This document shows, one piece after another, positions 1 through 11,800 of a DNA stretch of 64,000 bases. The first letter of the stretch is position 1. Each line of letters begins with the position of its first letter. Made by a program: the position numbers and the translations under genes. Source of the DNA: Tieghemostelium lacteum (taxonomy: Eukaryota; Evosea; Eumycetozoa; Dictyosteliales; Raperosteliaceae); assembly GCA_001606155.1 (NCBI GenBank), contig LODT01000051.1, forward strand, positions 248,001 to 312,000. The letters are read 5' to 3'. The notes under the pieces are model-generated. The model was given only the letters and a program-made list of their open reading frames with translations, made no database searches and was not told the DNA's origin.

Positions 1-1
1 T

Positions 2-346
2 TTTAGTTATGAATTTCACAAGTATGATGATATAAAACAACTGGGTACCAATACAACCATTCAACATCTAACACTTAGGTATGCTCCAAATCATAAAAAC
101 ATTAAAGATGATTTTATGTACCTGCTTTGGAATAAACCCAATCTCAAATCACTACATATCTATGGTGCCAGTATATCTGAACTTGAAAAAGAAACCTTGA
201 AAGACTCTTTAATCAAGTACTATGCAAATCATCAATCACCTCTATCACCAACAGATTGGAGTTTTCATAATATTGATAAATGGGATATATACAAAACATA
301 TCTATTAAAACAAACACATGTAGGGAAATCAGAAAACTTTAATTAG
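2..346 (+). CDS. C-terminal part of an F-box/LRR-like dictyostelid family protein (5' end outside window)
   Basis: The frame is open from base 2 to a TAG stop at 344-346, giving about 114 C-terminal residues with no intron visible. The text has the irregular leucine-rich repeat look of ligand-sensing or F-box/LRR-like proteins (segments such as TIQHLTLRYAPN and NLKSLHIYGA), followed by a polar tail. Two longer genes in this window, at 4028-5716 and 57354-58968, look like members of the same broad class. The start lies left of the window, so length and N-terminal domain cannot be judged. Function is unknown; substrate-receptor roles in SCF ubiquitin ligases are only a family-level guess. Confidence 0.6.
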   Translation, partial: FSYEFHKYDDIKQLGTNTTIQHLTLRYAPNHKNIKDDFMYLLWNKPNLKSLHIYGASISELEKETLKDSLIKYYANHQSPLSPTDWSFHNIDKWDIYKTYLLKQTHVGKSENFN

Positions 347-440
347 AGAGTGTACACTTGGGTTTATCAATTTGTTTATAGGAAAATAAAAAATGTAAAA
401 TATAAAACCTATTTATTAGACCCTGAATGGGAAGATTGAG

Positions 441-1893
441 TTATTTCTTTTTAGCTGGGGCATTTGGTTTGGCTTTGGAATCAGTCTTTTTGGCATTGAG
501 ATCTTTTTTGGTAACGGATTTGATGACACCTACAGCAACGGTTTGTCTCATATCACGTACAGCAAAACGACCAAGTGGTGGATATTCAGTGAAAGCTTCA
601 ACACACATTGGTTTGGTTGGTACTAATTGTACGAGACCTGAATCACCGTTCTTTAAGATGACTTTGGCACCTGCTTCTTTTGGAATGATGGCACCTGAAC
701 GACGATCTACTTTATCTAAGATTTCATTGAATTTACAGGCAATGTGAGCAGTATGACAATCTAATACTGGTGAGTAACCATTGTGAATTTCACCTGGATG
801 GTTCATGACAATGATTTGGGCAGTGAAAGATTCAGTTTCAATTGGTGGATCATTCTTAGAGTCACCACATACCATACCTCTACGAATTTCTTTGACTGAG
901 ATATTTCTGATATTGAAACCTACGTTATCACCTGGTCTGGCTTCTGGGAGTTGTTCATGATGCATTTCAACTGTTCTTACCTCACTTGAAAGATTAGCAG
1001 GGGCAAAAGTAACAATCATACCTGGTTTTATAATACCAGTTTCAACACGACCTACTGGTACTGTACCGATACCTCCAATCTTGTAGACATCTTGTAAAGG
1101 AATACGAAGTGGTTTGTGGAATGGACGAATTGGTTCAGTAATTGAATCTAAAGCTTCCAAGAGTGTTGGACCTTTGTACCAGTCCATGTTAGTTGATTTC
1201 TCTAACATGTTATCACCATTCCATCCGGAAATTGGTACAAATGAAACCTTTTCAGGATTGTAACCAATCTTCTTAATGAATGCAGATGTCTCTTTTACAA
1301 TTTCATCATAACGATTTTGAGAATAGTTTGTTGATTTTTCATCCATTTTGTTAATGGCAACAATCATTTGTCTGACACCTAAAGTGTAGGCCAAAAGAGC
1401 ATGTTCTCTAGTTTGACCATTCTTTGCAATACCAGCTTCAAACTCACCAGTTGGTGAAGCAATGACGAGTACTGCACAATCAGCTTGAGAGGTACCAGTA
1501 ATCATATTCTTAATGAAATCCCTGTGACCTGGAGCATCAATGATGGTAAAGTAGTACTTGTTGGTCTCAAATTTCCAAAGAGCAATATCAATAGTGATAC
1601 CTCTTTCTCTCTCAGCCTTTAACTTATCCATAACCCAAGCATACTTGAATGATAATCTACCCATATCAGCAGCTTCCTTTTCATACTTTTCAATGACTCT
1701 CTTGTCAATACCACCACATTTATAAATTAAATGTCCAGTGGTTGTTGATTTACCGGCATCTATTAATAAAAAATAAGAAATTATAATAATTAATATTGAT
1801 TACTTTAATATTAATTAATAGAATCAAGTTTTTAAAATACATACCAACATGACCAATAACTACAATATTAATGTGAGATTTTTCTTTTCCCAT
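441..1893 (-). CDS. eEF1A: Translation elongation factor eEF1A (EF-1 alpha)
   Basis: This GTPase delivers aminoacyl-tRNA to the ribosomal A site. Two exons: 1893-1845 and 1759-441, with an 85-nt GTATGT...AG intron that splits the Asp codon of the P-loop GHVDAGKS. The joined protein is about 455 residues, the normal family length. Visible GTPase motifs are the P-loop, DAPGH (G3) and NKMD (G4), and the sequence reads like EF-1 alpha to its lysine-rich C-terminus. The start ATG at 1893-1891 gives the standard MGKEK N-terminus; an ATG further in (MGRLS) would remove the P-loop and is not the start. It is divergent from the taspase gene across a 470-bp AT-rich spacer. Identification is secure from conservation alone. 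Confidence 0.97.
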
Positions 1894-2365
1894 TTTTTTA
1901 CTATTTATTATTTACAAAAATTTACCTATATATATAAAAGAGCTTTATTAAACAGAATATGGAATCATATGTTTACTAAAAAATGTTGTTGTTTTTTTGT
2001 TATGTTTTTATATATATTTAATGAAATAAAATTTTTTTGTTTTTATACACGATTTGTTTAGAATGAGTTTAATTAAAGAAGAGAAATTGATAAGAAAATA
2101 ATACAAGAAATTTAAACAAATTCAATTTCAAATTTTTTAGCTAAAGCAACAAGAAGGTGATTTATGAGATTTTTATTTTATCATTTAATCAATAATAATT
2201 TTTATAACAAGGAAATTTCCCAATTTTATTATTTTTAATTCAAATATTTTATTAATAGTAGCTATGAAATTTAAGAATATTATTAAATATATAGATAATT
2301 AAATAAATATGTTTTATTACCCTTTTTGTAAATGATTTTTTTATTTTTTTTATTTTACAAATTGA
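1894..2365. other. Divergent intergenic spacer between eEF1A and taspase-1
   Basis: This 472-bp spacer is almost pure A/T with T-runs and should hold both divergent promoters. No open frame, RNA gene or clear binding site was recognised. Confidence 0.5.
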
Positions 2366-3895
2366 ATGAGTGAAGATACACAATTAAATGATTTGAAACA
2401 AAAATATCCAATTTTTATTGGAATACACATTGGTGCAGGTTATCATTCACAGAAATTGAGTATAGGTTATAGAGAGTCAATAAAGAATGCATTGAATAAG
2501 ACATTCTCTATGGTATATGATAGACTATCTATTGATATTCAGAGTAATGTTATACCTGAATCTATTGATTCATTGTGGGTACTTGAAAGTGTTATATCAA
2601 TACTAGAAGATGATCCACTTACAAACTCTGGTGTTGGTTCAAATTTGAATATTGATGGTGAGGTTGAATGCGATGCATCAACTATGGATGGTCAGTTACT
2701 TTGTAGATGTAATAACCAATGTTTTAGTAGTCTATTAAAAAGACAATCTGATCAGAGTATCAATAGTATATGTGGTGGTGGTATATGGGCTGGTGTAGGT
2801 GCTTCTATTGGAATTTCAAATCCTATTAAAGTTACATCGGAAATGGTTAGAAAACAGAGAAAAGGGTTATTATCACTTGGTAGACAAAGACCGATGATGT
2901 TAGTAGGTCAGGGTGCTAGAGAGTGGGCTGAGTCACATAGGTTACCTGTATATGAAAAGAATCCTGTTATAGGAGATCCATTAATTACACAACAGGCTAA
3001 TATTAGATACCTAAATCATAAAGCTAGATTAGATACTTTTAAATACAGTAAACATCAGTCCACTGAATATCAAGAAAAACATCAACAACAGTGGTTAAAT
3101 ACAGATAATACAATGAAAATAGATGATAATGATAACGATGAAGATCTTTTAAATGATACTGTTGGTGCTATTGTAGTGGATTGGAATGGCAATATTACAT
3201 CTGGTGTATCTAGTGGAGGTATATCACTTAAACATAAAGGTAGAGTAGGAGAAGCTGCAATCTTTGGTGCTGGATGTTGGGCACAAAATGAAATTCTAGT
3301 AAGAGATATAAAGTCTCAAACTGATAAACTAGTTACTCTTGTACCTGGTGTAGCATGTTCTTCAACTGGTGTTGGTGAACAACTAATGAAATCACAGGTA
3401 TCAAAAGAATGTTGTCTAAAAATCATTAAAAAGAAGTATGCAGACACTGGTGTAAAATCATTCTTTGAAGAATCATTCCTTTCACATAGTGACTGTTTTT
3501 CATATTTAAATGAATATATAAGCAATCAACAACCACAACCTGTAAATAATAGTAAATGTAATAGTAATAATAATGTAAATAATATAGATGAAGATATAGA
3601 GGATGAAGAAGAAGAGGAGGAAGTAGAATACACTGATAATTATAATAATAATTATACGGGTGAAAGTAGATTAGGTGGTTTAATTGCAATTAAAAAGACT
3701 ACATCTGATAATAATATGAATATTGAATTTGTGTGGGGACATACTACCGATAGTATGGGTGTTGGATATATATCATCAGTAGATTCTAAACCAAGGTCTA
3801 TGATATCAAGAATATATCCAAGTTCAAAATCTAAAGCAGGACATTGTTTAGAGTTTTCTGCTAGAAATATAGTTTTACCTATACCAAAAAAATAA
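2366..3895 (+). CDS. TASP1: Taspase-1 (threonine aspartase, type 2 asparaginase family)
   Basis: Single-exon gene for 509 residues. Taspase-1 is an Ntn-hydrolase endopeptidase that cleaves after aspartate in nuclear regulators such as MLL and TFIIA in animals. It self-cleaves to expose an N-terminal Thr. Visible hallmarks are GIHIGAGYHS near residue 18-27, the GVGSNLNIDGEVECDAS block near 89-105, and the autoprocessing site NDT-VGAIVVD with the catalytic Thr at about residue 265. This is followed by SSGGISLKHKGRVGEAAIFG, close to the animal form. A disordered, acidic Asn-rich insert lies near residues 395-435 in the beta subunit, typical of dictyostelid low-complexity insertions. Glycosylasparaginase is the alternative, but the VSSGGISLKH context favours taspase. 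Confidence 0.9.
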   Translation: MSEDTQLNDLKQKYPIFIGIHIGAGYHSQKLSIGYRESIKNALNKTFSMVYDRLSIDIQSNVIPESIDSLWVLESVISILEDDPLTNSGVGSNLNIDGEVECDASTMDGQLLCRCNNQCFSSLLKRQSDQSINSICGGGIWAGVGASIGISNPIKVTSEMVRKQRKGLLSLGRQRPMMLVGQGAREWAESHRLPVYEKNPVIGDPLITQQANIRYLNHKARLDTFKYSKHQSTEYQEKHQQQWLNTDNTMKIDDNDNDEDLLNDTVGAIVVDWNGNITSGVSSGGISLKHKGRVGEAAIFGAGCWAQNEILVRDIKSQTDKLVTLVPGVACSSTGVGEQLMKSQVSKECCLKIIKKKYADTGVKSFFEESFLSHSDCFSYLNEYISNQQPQPVNNSKCNSNNNVNNIDEDIEDEEEEEEVEYTDNYNNNYTGESRLGGLIAIKKTTSDNNMNIEFVWGHTTDSMGVGYISSVDSKPRSMISRIYPSSKSKAGHCLEFSARNIVLPIPKK

Positions 3896-4027
3896 TTATC
3901 TGGTGCACAATGTTGATGAAATTTCACCAATTAAAATAAATTAATTTTATTTTTAGAAACTCACCACTCTGATAAGTTTCCTATATATTTTTTTTAAATT
4001 CTTTGTTTTTTCTATTGGGTTATTATA

Positions 4028-5716
4028 ATGGATCAAAAGCAACATGAATATAAGGTACTACCAAGGTATTTGATTATTTCTATATTAGAATATTTAAATT
4101 GTCATTTGAAGGAACACAGAGAATTGAATTACACCAAATTCATATCAACACTGTGTCTGGTCAGTAAAGAGTTCTATACAGAGATTGTACCAAAGATACA
4201 AGATTACCACTACAAGATCTATTTTGAAGGTAATTTAGAGTCATTTATCAAAAGGAAGATTAAAAATGGATTGAGAGTGGAAATGTATCTTGACAGTATC
4301 ATGGAAGAATACATTGAACATCAAGATCAAATAGCTGATAACATATATGAGATCAGTGCTTTTGAACCACACCCTCTGACAATATTGGCGTATATTGATT
4401 TTAAACCAATGTCAGTTGTGAATTTCTATGCATCTGGAATTGTGAATCCAAATGATTTAGATAGAATATTATCAGTATCCGATCAGAAAATGAAGTTACT
4501 TGAAAAGTTGAATTTGTCCTTTGAAAACGATATCAATCTAAATACTCAATTACCTCATTTATTGAATCTTAATAATCAACTGAAATCAATGGTATTGGCA
4601 TCGAGTGGCAATTTTATGGATGGAATTGATATACTATGTCGATTTAGTAAGTTAACTCATGTTTCTATTGATAAAACTAATATAGTCTGCCTGGATATAA
4701 TCAATTTTTTACAGAACTCTACGATATTGAATAGCTTTGAATATGATTTTCACAGTCAAAAGACTAATGTTGAACATGTGTCTATTATATTCAAATTGAT
4801 TTGTTCTAAGCAGACTATGGAGGATGTTAAATTATATAATTGTAATATGCCATTATCTGTGTTGGTACATGGTATAAATAGGAATAAATCGATAAAGGTA
4901 CTTCAAATCTATGGTATTATAAACAGAATAGATGAATTTAATCTAAAGATTAAAAATCAAACTTTAACAAAACTCTATTTGTATAAGGATGTATTCCATT
5001 ATTTGGAGAACTCAATATCCATTCTATCACTATGGGTTGTACCATCATCCCTACAATTCATCTATATCTTTAATAGTCATGAACTAATGTCTAGAGAATA
5101 CTTTACAAAACATCATCCAAATATAGTCTCTATTGAATTGGATGGTGGTGCAGGTAGAGATACCTCACAACATCTGTGTGATTGGATTAGTCAAAACTCA
5201 CCCAAACTCACAGAGGTCATATTCCACACTAACAGAGACCAATTACCACCAGATTTCTTCACACCAGTTTTACAAGCAATATCAGTAAGCAAGTATCTCT
5301 CACAGTTTATAAACAGTTCGCCTACAGAGTTTGCTCAAATCAATCAATTGATAGCAATGAATCATCCTACTCTCTATAAGATTTCATTTTCAAAAGCTAT
5401 CAATTGGGGTATCTCTGAAATTACAAAATCTCTGATTGCCAATCCTGTATTGAGATACATTAGAATCTCAACCATTAAATGCACAGTCAGAGAGAGTATT
5501 CAAGAATTTTTCCAACACCTATCACTTATAATCTCACAAAATCACCAATTATCTCATATCATTTTACCATCACCAACACAAAGAGAGATTGGACCTGATG
5601 ATTTTATAGATATTCAACGTGTAATCAAAGAAAACAATCAGTATTTACATCAACTCGACATTTGCACAAACCATCGAATATTTAGAAAATATTTAAATAA
5701 TCAAGTCATTTATTAA
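4028..5716 (+). CDS. F-box/LRR-like dictyostelid family protein
   Basis: Single-exon gene for 562 residues. The N-terminus (VLPRYLIISILEYLN...LCLVSKEFYTEIVP, residues about 10-55) has the spacing of an F-box-like motif: LP, then I-L-YL, then LVSK. The rest is a long run of irregular leucine-rich segments without a membrane span or catalytic motif. The N-terminal block is similar in layout to that of the gene at 57354-58968, so both belong to one expanded amoebal family. By analogy it may be a substrate receptor of an SCF ubiquitin ligase; this is inference. It is convergent with the giant gene, 130 bp apart, and a 34-bp repeat begins right after its stop codon. Confidence 0.7.
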   Translation: MDQKQHEYKVLPRYLIISILEYLNCHLKEHRELNYTKFISTLCLVSKEFYTEIVPKIQDYHYKIYFEGNLESFIKRKIKNGLRVEMYLDSIMEEYIEHQDQIADNIYEISAFEPHPLTILAYIDFKPMSVVNFYASGIVNPNDLDRILSVSDQKMKLLEKLNLSFENDINLNTQLPHLLNLNNQLKSMVLASSGNFMDGIDILCRFSKLTHVSIDKTNIVCLDIINFLQNSTILNSFEYDFHSQKTNVEHVSIIFKLICSKQTMEDVKLYNCNMPLSVLVHGINRNKSIKVLQIYGIINRIDEFNLKIKNQTLTKLYLYKDVFHYLENSISILSLWVVPSSLQFIYIFNSHELMSREYFTKHHPNIVSIELDGGAGRDTSQHLCDWISQNSPKLTEVIFHTNRDQLPPDFFTPVLQAISVSKYLSQFINSSPTEFAQINQLIAMNHPTLYKISFSKAINWGISEITKSLIANPVLRYIRISTIKCTVRESIQEFFQHLSLIISQNHQLSHIILPSPTQREIGPDDFIDIQRVIKENNQYLHQLDICTNHRIFRKYLNNQVIY

Positions 5717-5717
5717 C

Positions 5718-5751
5718 ATAAAAAAAAAAATAGATATTTTTTAATTGTAAT
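5718..5751 (+). repeat. Left copy of a 34-bp direct repeat flanking the giant gene
   Basis: An A11 run, then TAGATATTTTT, a variable base, and AATTGTAAT. The same 34 bases with one mismatch recur in the same orientation at 14110-14143, just beyond the other end of the giant gene. The A-run is low complexity, but the last 21 bases are not. Confidence 0.7.
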
Positions 5752-5845
5752 CGGAGTAGTAATTAATTGTTGGCCAACAATTGAATTTCAAAGAATGAGT
5801 TTGATGTGGGGGAAAAGGGTAAAATAAAAAATGATGAGATATGTT

Positions 5846-8800
5846 TTATAGAAAATTGTTATGTAATGGTGGAATAATTCTTTCAATTGCTTCTTTCATG
5901 TTGGAAATGATTGCAAAATGAAGTGGAGTCATTTGATCAATTCTATCAGTTTTGTGAATATTAAGTTTATGACTGTTATGATAGTCAATGATTGCTGTTA
6001 ACATTCTGTTGAATTCTTGAGTGTTTTGATAGATTTTCAAGAATTCATAGAGAATAGTATTTCCTCTTTCATTTGTTAATCCAATAGAGTTGAATTGTCC
6101 ACTCACAATTTCTTTGAGGTTGATAGGTTGATTGAGGAGTTTATAAACTTTTGAGAGTAGTTGAATGTCAGTATTAGATGCCAATTTATGGTAACCATTT
6201 TCATTGAAGTGGCTAATAAATTCATTATCATCTTTGAAGAATTTCCAAATGATTTTAAATGTTTTATAATCATTAGATTTGGTAACTTTATCCAGAAGAG
6301 CCCTCTTTGATTGGAAGAGGTTGTAGAGTTCTTGATGTGCTAGATTTTCATTTCCTATTGTATATGAATTGATTACAATGTATTTCGAGACCAATATCAA
6401 TGTTATGGTATAATCACTGGTGATTCCATGTCTATTTTTAAAAGATAGTTTATAATTAGAGTCTGGAGAATGAAGAAGAAGTGAAGTGATGTCATATCTT
6501 TGTTTTTCAATTGATAATTCGAAAATATCAATATTTTGTTGATTCTCATGAGGAATAGTGTGGAAGTAGTTGGGGTGTTGAAGAAGAAGGTTTAAGATTC
6601 TATTAGAGTGTTCAGAATGATTATCAATAACCATGTGAATGATGCTGTCATGATTATCATTGAAGTGTTTGGGTATAATTTGTTTGATCTTATCTTGGTC
6701 ATTAATGGAAAGAATTCTCTTTAATAACTCAAGAGTTACCAAATGAAGTTGTGGTCTTGCAATTGTATATTCTAGAATTGATTTCTTAGTTGAAGCAACG
6801 ATGTTAGTTTCGTTATCCATGAGAATAGTGAGATAGATCATTGGCATTGTTCTAATAATTTTCACAGAAATATCAACTTTCAATTCTCTGATGAATTTCC
6901 AAAGAACTTCAGGTTTGAAATCAATGATAAGACCCTTAATCTCAACATTGGAAATCTTTGTCAATGTTTCATTGAAGTGGTTATCTAATAGATTTCCAAA
7001 ACAACCAGAATTCAAGCATATTTCTAAATCTATTTTTTGAAGGTTTGGAAATTCTTCATCAGCTACTTGGAAGTCTTCTGTTACAAATTTAGTCACACCT
7101 TTTTCAATTGGTGATTGTACAGAGAATTTTTGAATTCCCAGAATCTTGGTATTATTATTGTTGATATTGTTGTTATTATTACTACTGGAATAAGAAAATG
7201 ATATTTCAACTGGTAATTTGGTTGCAGTGTGTTTTAATAATTGGTCATATTGTTTGTTTTTGATATTGGCTAGAATTACACTATTCCCACCAAAGAGTGA
7301 AGTACCAGAGAAAACTTGGATGAATTTGTCAAAGAAATCTTGAGATTCTTTTTCAGAGGGGTTGAATTTACGAAAATCTATTGATGATATCCATGTGTTG
7401 ATTTCTCTTGATAATGGTGAGTTATAAGATGATTTATAGGTGTGACCATCTTTTTTAACTAATTTGGATGAAACTGAAATTGATTGGATTTTTTGTTGAG
7501 TTGATGATTGCCTTTTGATGTTTGAGCTATCTGATTTCTTTTCAGAAACAACTTGTTCATAGAGTTCTCTGATTGATTCGAGGTTATCTCCTTTTTGTTT
7601 GAATAATTGGTACCATGAACTTATTCCTGGGTAGAGATGATGGAAAATGGTGTTTAAGAGAATCGAGGGATTCAGTTGTATTAGATTGCTGATTTGGAGT
7701 AGAGTTTGGTATACTTCAGTGATAGTTCTTCCGGGGAACTGAATTGGTAGATTATAGATATCTTTGGTGGTTTGATCTAGTTTGTTGAAAAGTTCATTTT
7801 GTTTCAACAATTTATCTATCCATTCTAAAAGAATCATTTCAGGTTGATATTTCTTTGTCAATTTTTCAATTAGTGTTGGATGAACTGGTTTGTTCATTTG
7901 TGGGAAGAAATAGAGGATATTCAAAATATGATAATGAAGTCTATTGTTATTGGAGTTGATTGTAGAGTTGTAGAATGAGATATCATTATCAATTCCATAA
8001 AGATGAACTGTTTCGATAATTGATGAATCAGAAGGTGATAATTGAATATCAATGATGAAGTTATCAGGTTTGGCATCACCAGGTCTGGTTAAGAATGATG
8101 AAATGACAAGTCCTGAGAAATTATAGTGATCAATGAGATTAATGATATTTTTATCATTTGAATAATTAGCGAGGTTATATCCATGAATGGTTTTGGTTGC
8201 CAAATAGTAATCAAAAGATCCAGGTTCTCTTTCAATCTTTATGAGATTTGATTCTGGGCATATTGATTCACAGATTAGATTCTGCAACTGAGATGCTGCA
8301 AATTCAATACCTGCAGAGTATGGATCTTTTTTGAAGTGAAGTCCACTTGATTTACTCTCTTTTACTGAATGACTACCAAATTCAATTTGGTCTTTAGTTG
8401 CTTTATCCAAATACAAGTCATAATAGATACCAAAGTTTAGAATTCCTTTACTACCATTACTGAGATTCTCAAAATGAATCAACTTGTCATTGATCTTTTT
8501 ACTAAACAAACTGGATTTGTTTTTGTAAAGTTGATAAGAAGAGTAATGTGATCGAAGTGATTCTAGTTGGTACTTTGTGTTGATCGTTAAAATCTCTTTA
8601 CTCTTGTTGATTACAGCTTCTAAATTTGTAATCAATGAACTCAATGGATTTGTGAGTTTATAATCTGTTGCGTATTTCAAAGGTAGATTAATTTTAGAAT
8701 TTTCAAAGAGAGGTTTTAGTTGACTATTGTTGGAGAAGATGGTGGTGGGTTCAAAATTAAGATTTTGAATTTGTTGATGAAATTCAATCTTCATTTTTTC

Positions 8801-11800
8801 TTTGAATTCTTGTTGTTGTGCTTTGATTTTTTGTTGGATTTCAAATACAATCGATGCAAATTGTTGTTCTGCATATTGATTTATAGATTCTTTAGATGCT
8901 CTAAGTTGGTTTTCTTTGGCTATAGCCAAAGCTTTATCAATTAAACCAGTTTTACGATAGATATTAACCAATGAAATGAGGGCAGGAAAGTGTGGTACCA
9001 ATGGTTCCCATATTTCGTATTCGTCCCAAACCAATTCAAAAATTAACTGTGCTTTTGAGTAATACTTGAATGATGCCAATAATAAACCAATGATATAGAA
9101 TGAATCCATCATTGTAGTTGGGAGGAATGAGTTATCAAATTTAAGTTGTTTACTAACTTGGAGTGCCAATTGTTTCTCATTGAGTTTCAATAGAGAATAG
9201 ACATATAGTTGAGTGTATTCTGAAATGACAGATTTCTGACCAAATACACTTTCATAAAGTTCGCGACATTTCTTGAAGTTTCCATTTCTAATCTCTTCAA
9301 CCAAGATATTATATAGAGTATCTTGTTGTGTAATATGTTTTCTCGTACTGAGATGATAGTGTGGAAGGTTTTTTAAAAATAATTCTTTTTCTGATTGGTT
9401 TGGGAAAATTAAATTGTACTCTAAAGATACTCCATCTTCCCTATAACCTACTGTGAAAGGATCATCATCGTCATGGTATGGTACAACATTATCATAAGTT
9501 TGTTGTAGGTCTAATATCAATTTATAATGGTATTTCTTGTCTGTGGATTCTTTAACGAGTAAAAGACAGTCATTAAATAAAAAATAGTTCAAATTAGAGG
9601 CATTAGTTCTACCATTTATATCAAACAGAACAACATTGCCTTTTGAAACATAAAGTCTACTAGGTGTAATGAGATGAATGTTCTCTTTTGATATCAGATT
9701 TTCTTGAACATGAGCTACCATGTTCATACTCTCACTCCTTTTGACTGAATCTCTAACATATTGATTCACATTCTGGACAGAGTTAATGGAATTCAATATA
9801 CAAGTATACTCATCACCATTTTTAATTGTTTTTTGTTTGAGATTCTCTAAAACTAATAGATAATCATTTAATCTGAAATTTACACTTGTTAAAACTACAC
9901 CAACCCAAATAGGACATGCTTGCTTTTTTTCTGCCAAAAAATCCATATATTTGTCAAATTTACAACAAAAAGTGCTATATATTTTAAAAAATACAGAGAT
10001 TTGAATGAAGAGCTCCGGTATTCTTCTTCTTTTATGAAGGGACCAACTATCAAAAATATTTTTCAAGCTGGCATTAAATTGTTCATGCCAAGGTAATATT
10101 GATTTCAGATCAGTGAAAATCTCTGACCAAATTGGATTTTTGGCGTTATTGGTTGTATTTACTGTAACTATATAATAATCAATGACCTTTTTAATATCCA
10201 TGATATAAGAATTCTCTGAATCAATTAATTCAACAAAATAATTGTAAAAATCAGCTGCCATTTTACATATTTTCTTATATTTGGATCTACATAGATAAGC
10301 ATTTACAATTCTTTTACATATTATCAAAGAATCCTGATGTATTAGATCTTGATAGTACTTCAATACTTCTTTAGATATTGTTTTGGATAGTAAAATATTA
10401 ACTGCTCCCTCCCTTACTTTTTTGTTAAGATTAGATTGAGAATTAATGGAGGATGGAGATGGTGTCAAATATGAGAATAAATTTAACCGAAGGCTATAGT
10501 GAGATGATGAATAGTTGGGTACATTATTACCTGTATATCCTATGTTTGGTTTGGAAATTGGTCCAATTGGATCGATTTTCTCTTTATAGTAATCAATAGA
10601 GTCGCCTTGATCTTTATAATCTGACAGATATTCTAATAATTGTGTGTGATCTCGCAAAAATAACATCTGAATATGGTCTCCATCTTCAAAATTACTTTGC
10701 CATTTATCAACAAGTGTTTTAGAAATCAAATGGTTTTCTGACAATGCAAATACCAATGCAATATATCTGATCTGTGATATAGAGTCGATATTGGAATTGT
10801 GTAGGTATATAAATGGACCAATTTCTACTCCACCATTTATAGTGAATATTTGGTCATTTTTAATGAGATATTCTAGAATATCAAATTGATTGTATCTGAT
10901 GGCTGCATGGAATGGTGTGTCCCATAGTAGATTTCCAGATATCATTTCTTGGTATATATATTGCATGTATTGGTTAGAAAATGGCATCAAATATTTGACC
11001 ATTATTATATTTCCACATTGAATGGACCCTCTAAGTAACTCCCAGGACTTCATTGGGATTAGATAATCATTTTCCTTCCAATTTTTGTTTTGATAATTGT
11101 TTAATAATGATCCATCATTTCTATTTACTTGATCTAATCTCATATTCATATAAACAATATTATACCATTCTGCTTTGTTACTTTCTGGTAAACTGGCAAT
11201 GGATTCATATACATAGTGTTTTGGAGATATATATCCCATCTCGGACTCTGGCATATTCACTTTATCATCGGCCTTTGCCATAATAACTCTATCAAATAAC
11301 ATATCTAGTTCATCTTTGTTGGGATGTTGAAAATCTTCAGTTGGTTGGCAATTACTGTTGATATATGTGATTATATTGCTGTTAACAGATGATTTTATGA
11401 TGGTTTTGGTATCATTGATTATGTATTGATATTCATTTATATCTCTGAATTGGCTACAATTATCATTATTACTAATTGTATAATAAATTATTTTACTACT
11501 ATTAAATTCTTTAGTTACTTCTGTTGAGTTTATAATTTTCATTGTGTTGTTGCTATTATTATTATTATAATTATAATTATTGGTTAAAGATTTTGTCCAT
11601 TGTTCCTCTTCAAATGTCCAAAGGTAAATTTTATCTTTTTTAGAGGATGTGTCCTTTTTTGATAGCAAATTCAAATGGAGAATTGATGAAATTGAACCAC
11701 CAGTTGAATATCCAATGATATTCAAAGTTCCATCCCTATGGTTTTGATAAAATTGTTGAATTGATTTCTCTAAATGATCTTTCCAGACGAAATCAAATAG

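Noticed and set aside
427-747. Open frame on the plus strand opposite eEF1A
   Set aside because: Antisense shadow of a highly conserved gene; no independent evidence.
1849-2061. 70-codon plus-strand frame at the eEF1A start
   Set aside because: Phe/Tyr/Lys-rich translation of AT-rich spacer overlapping the eEF1A first exon in antisense; no protein-like composition.
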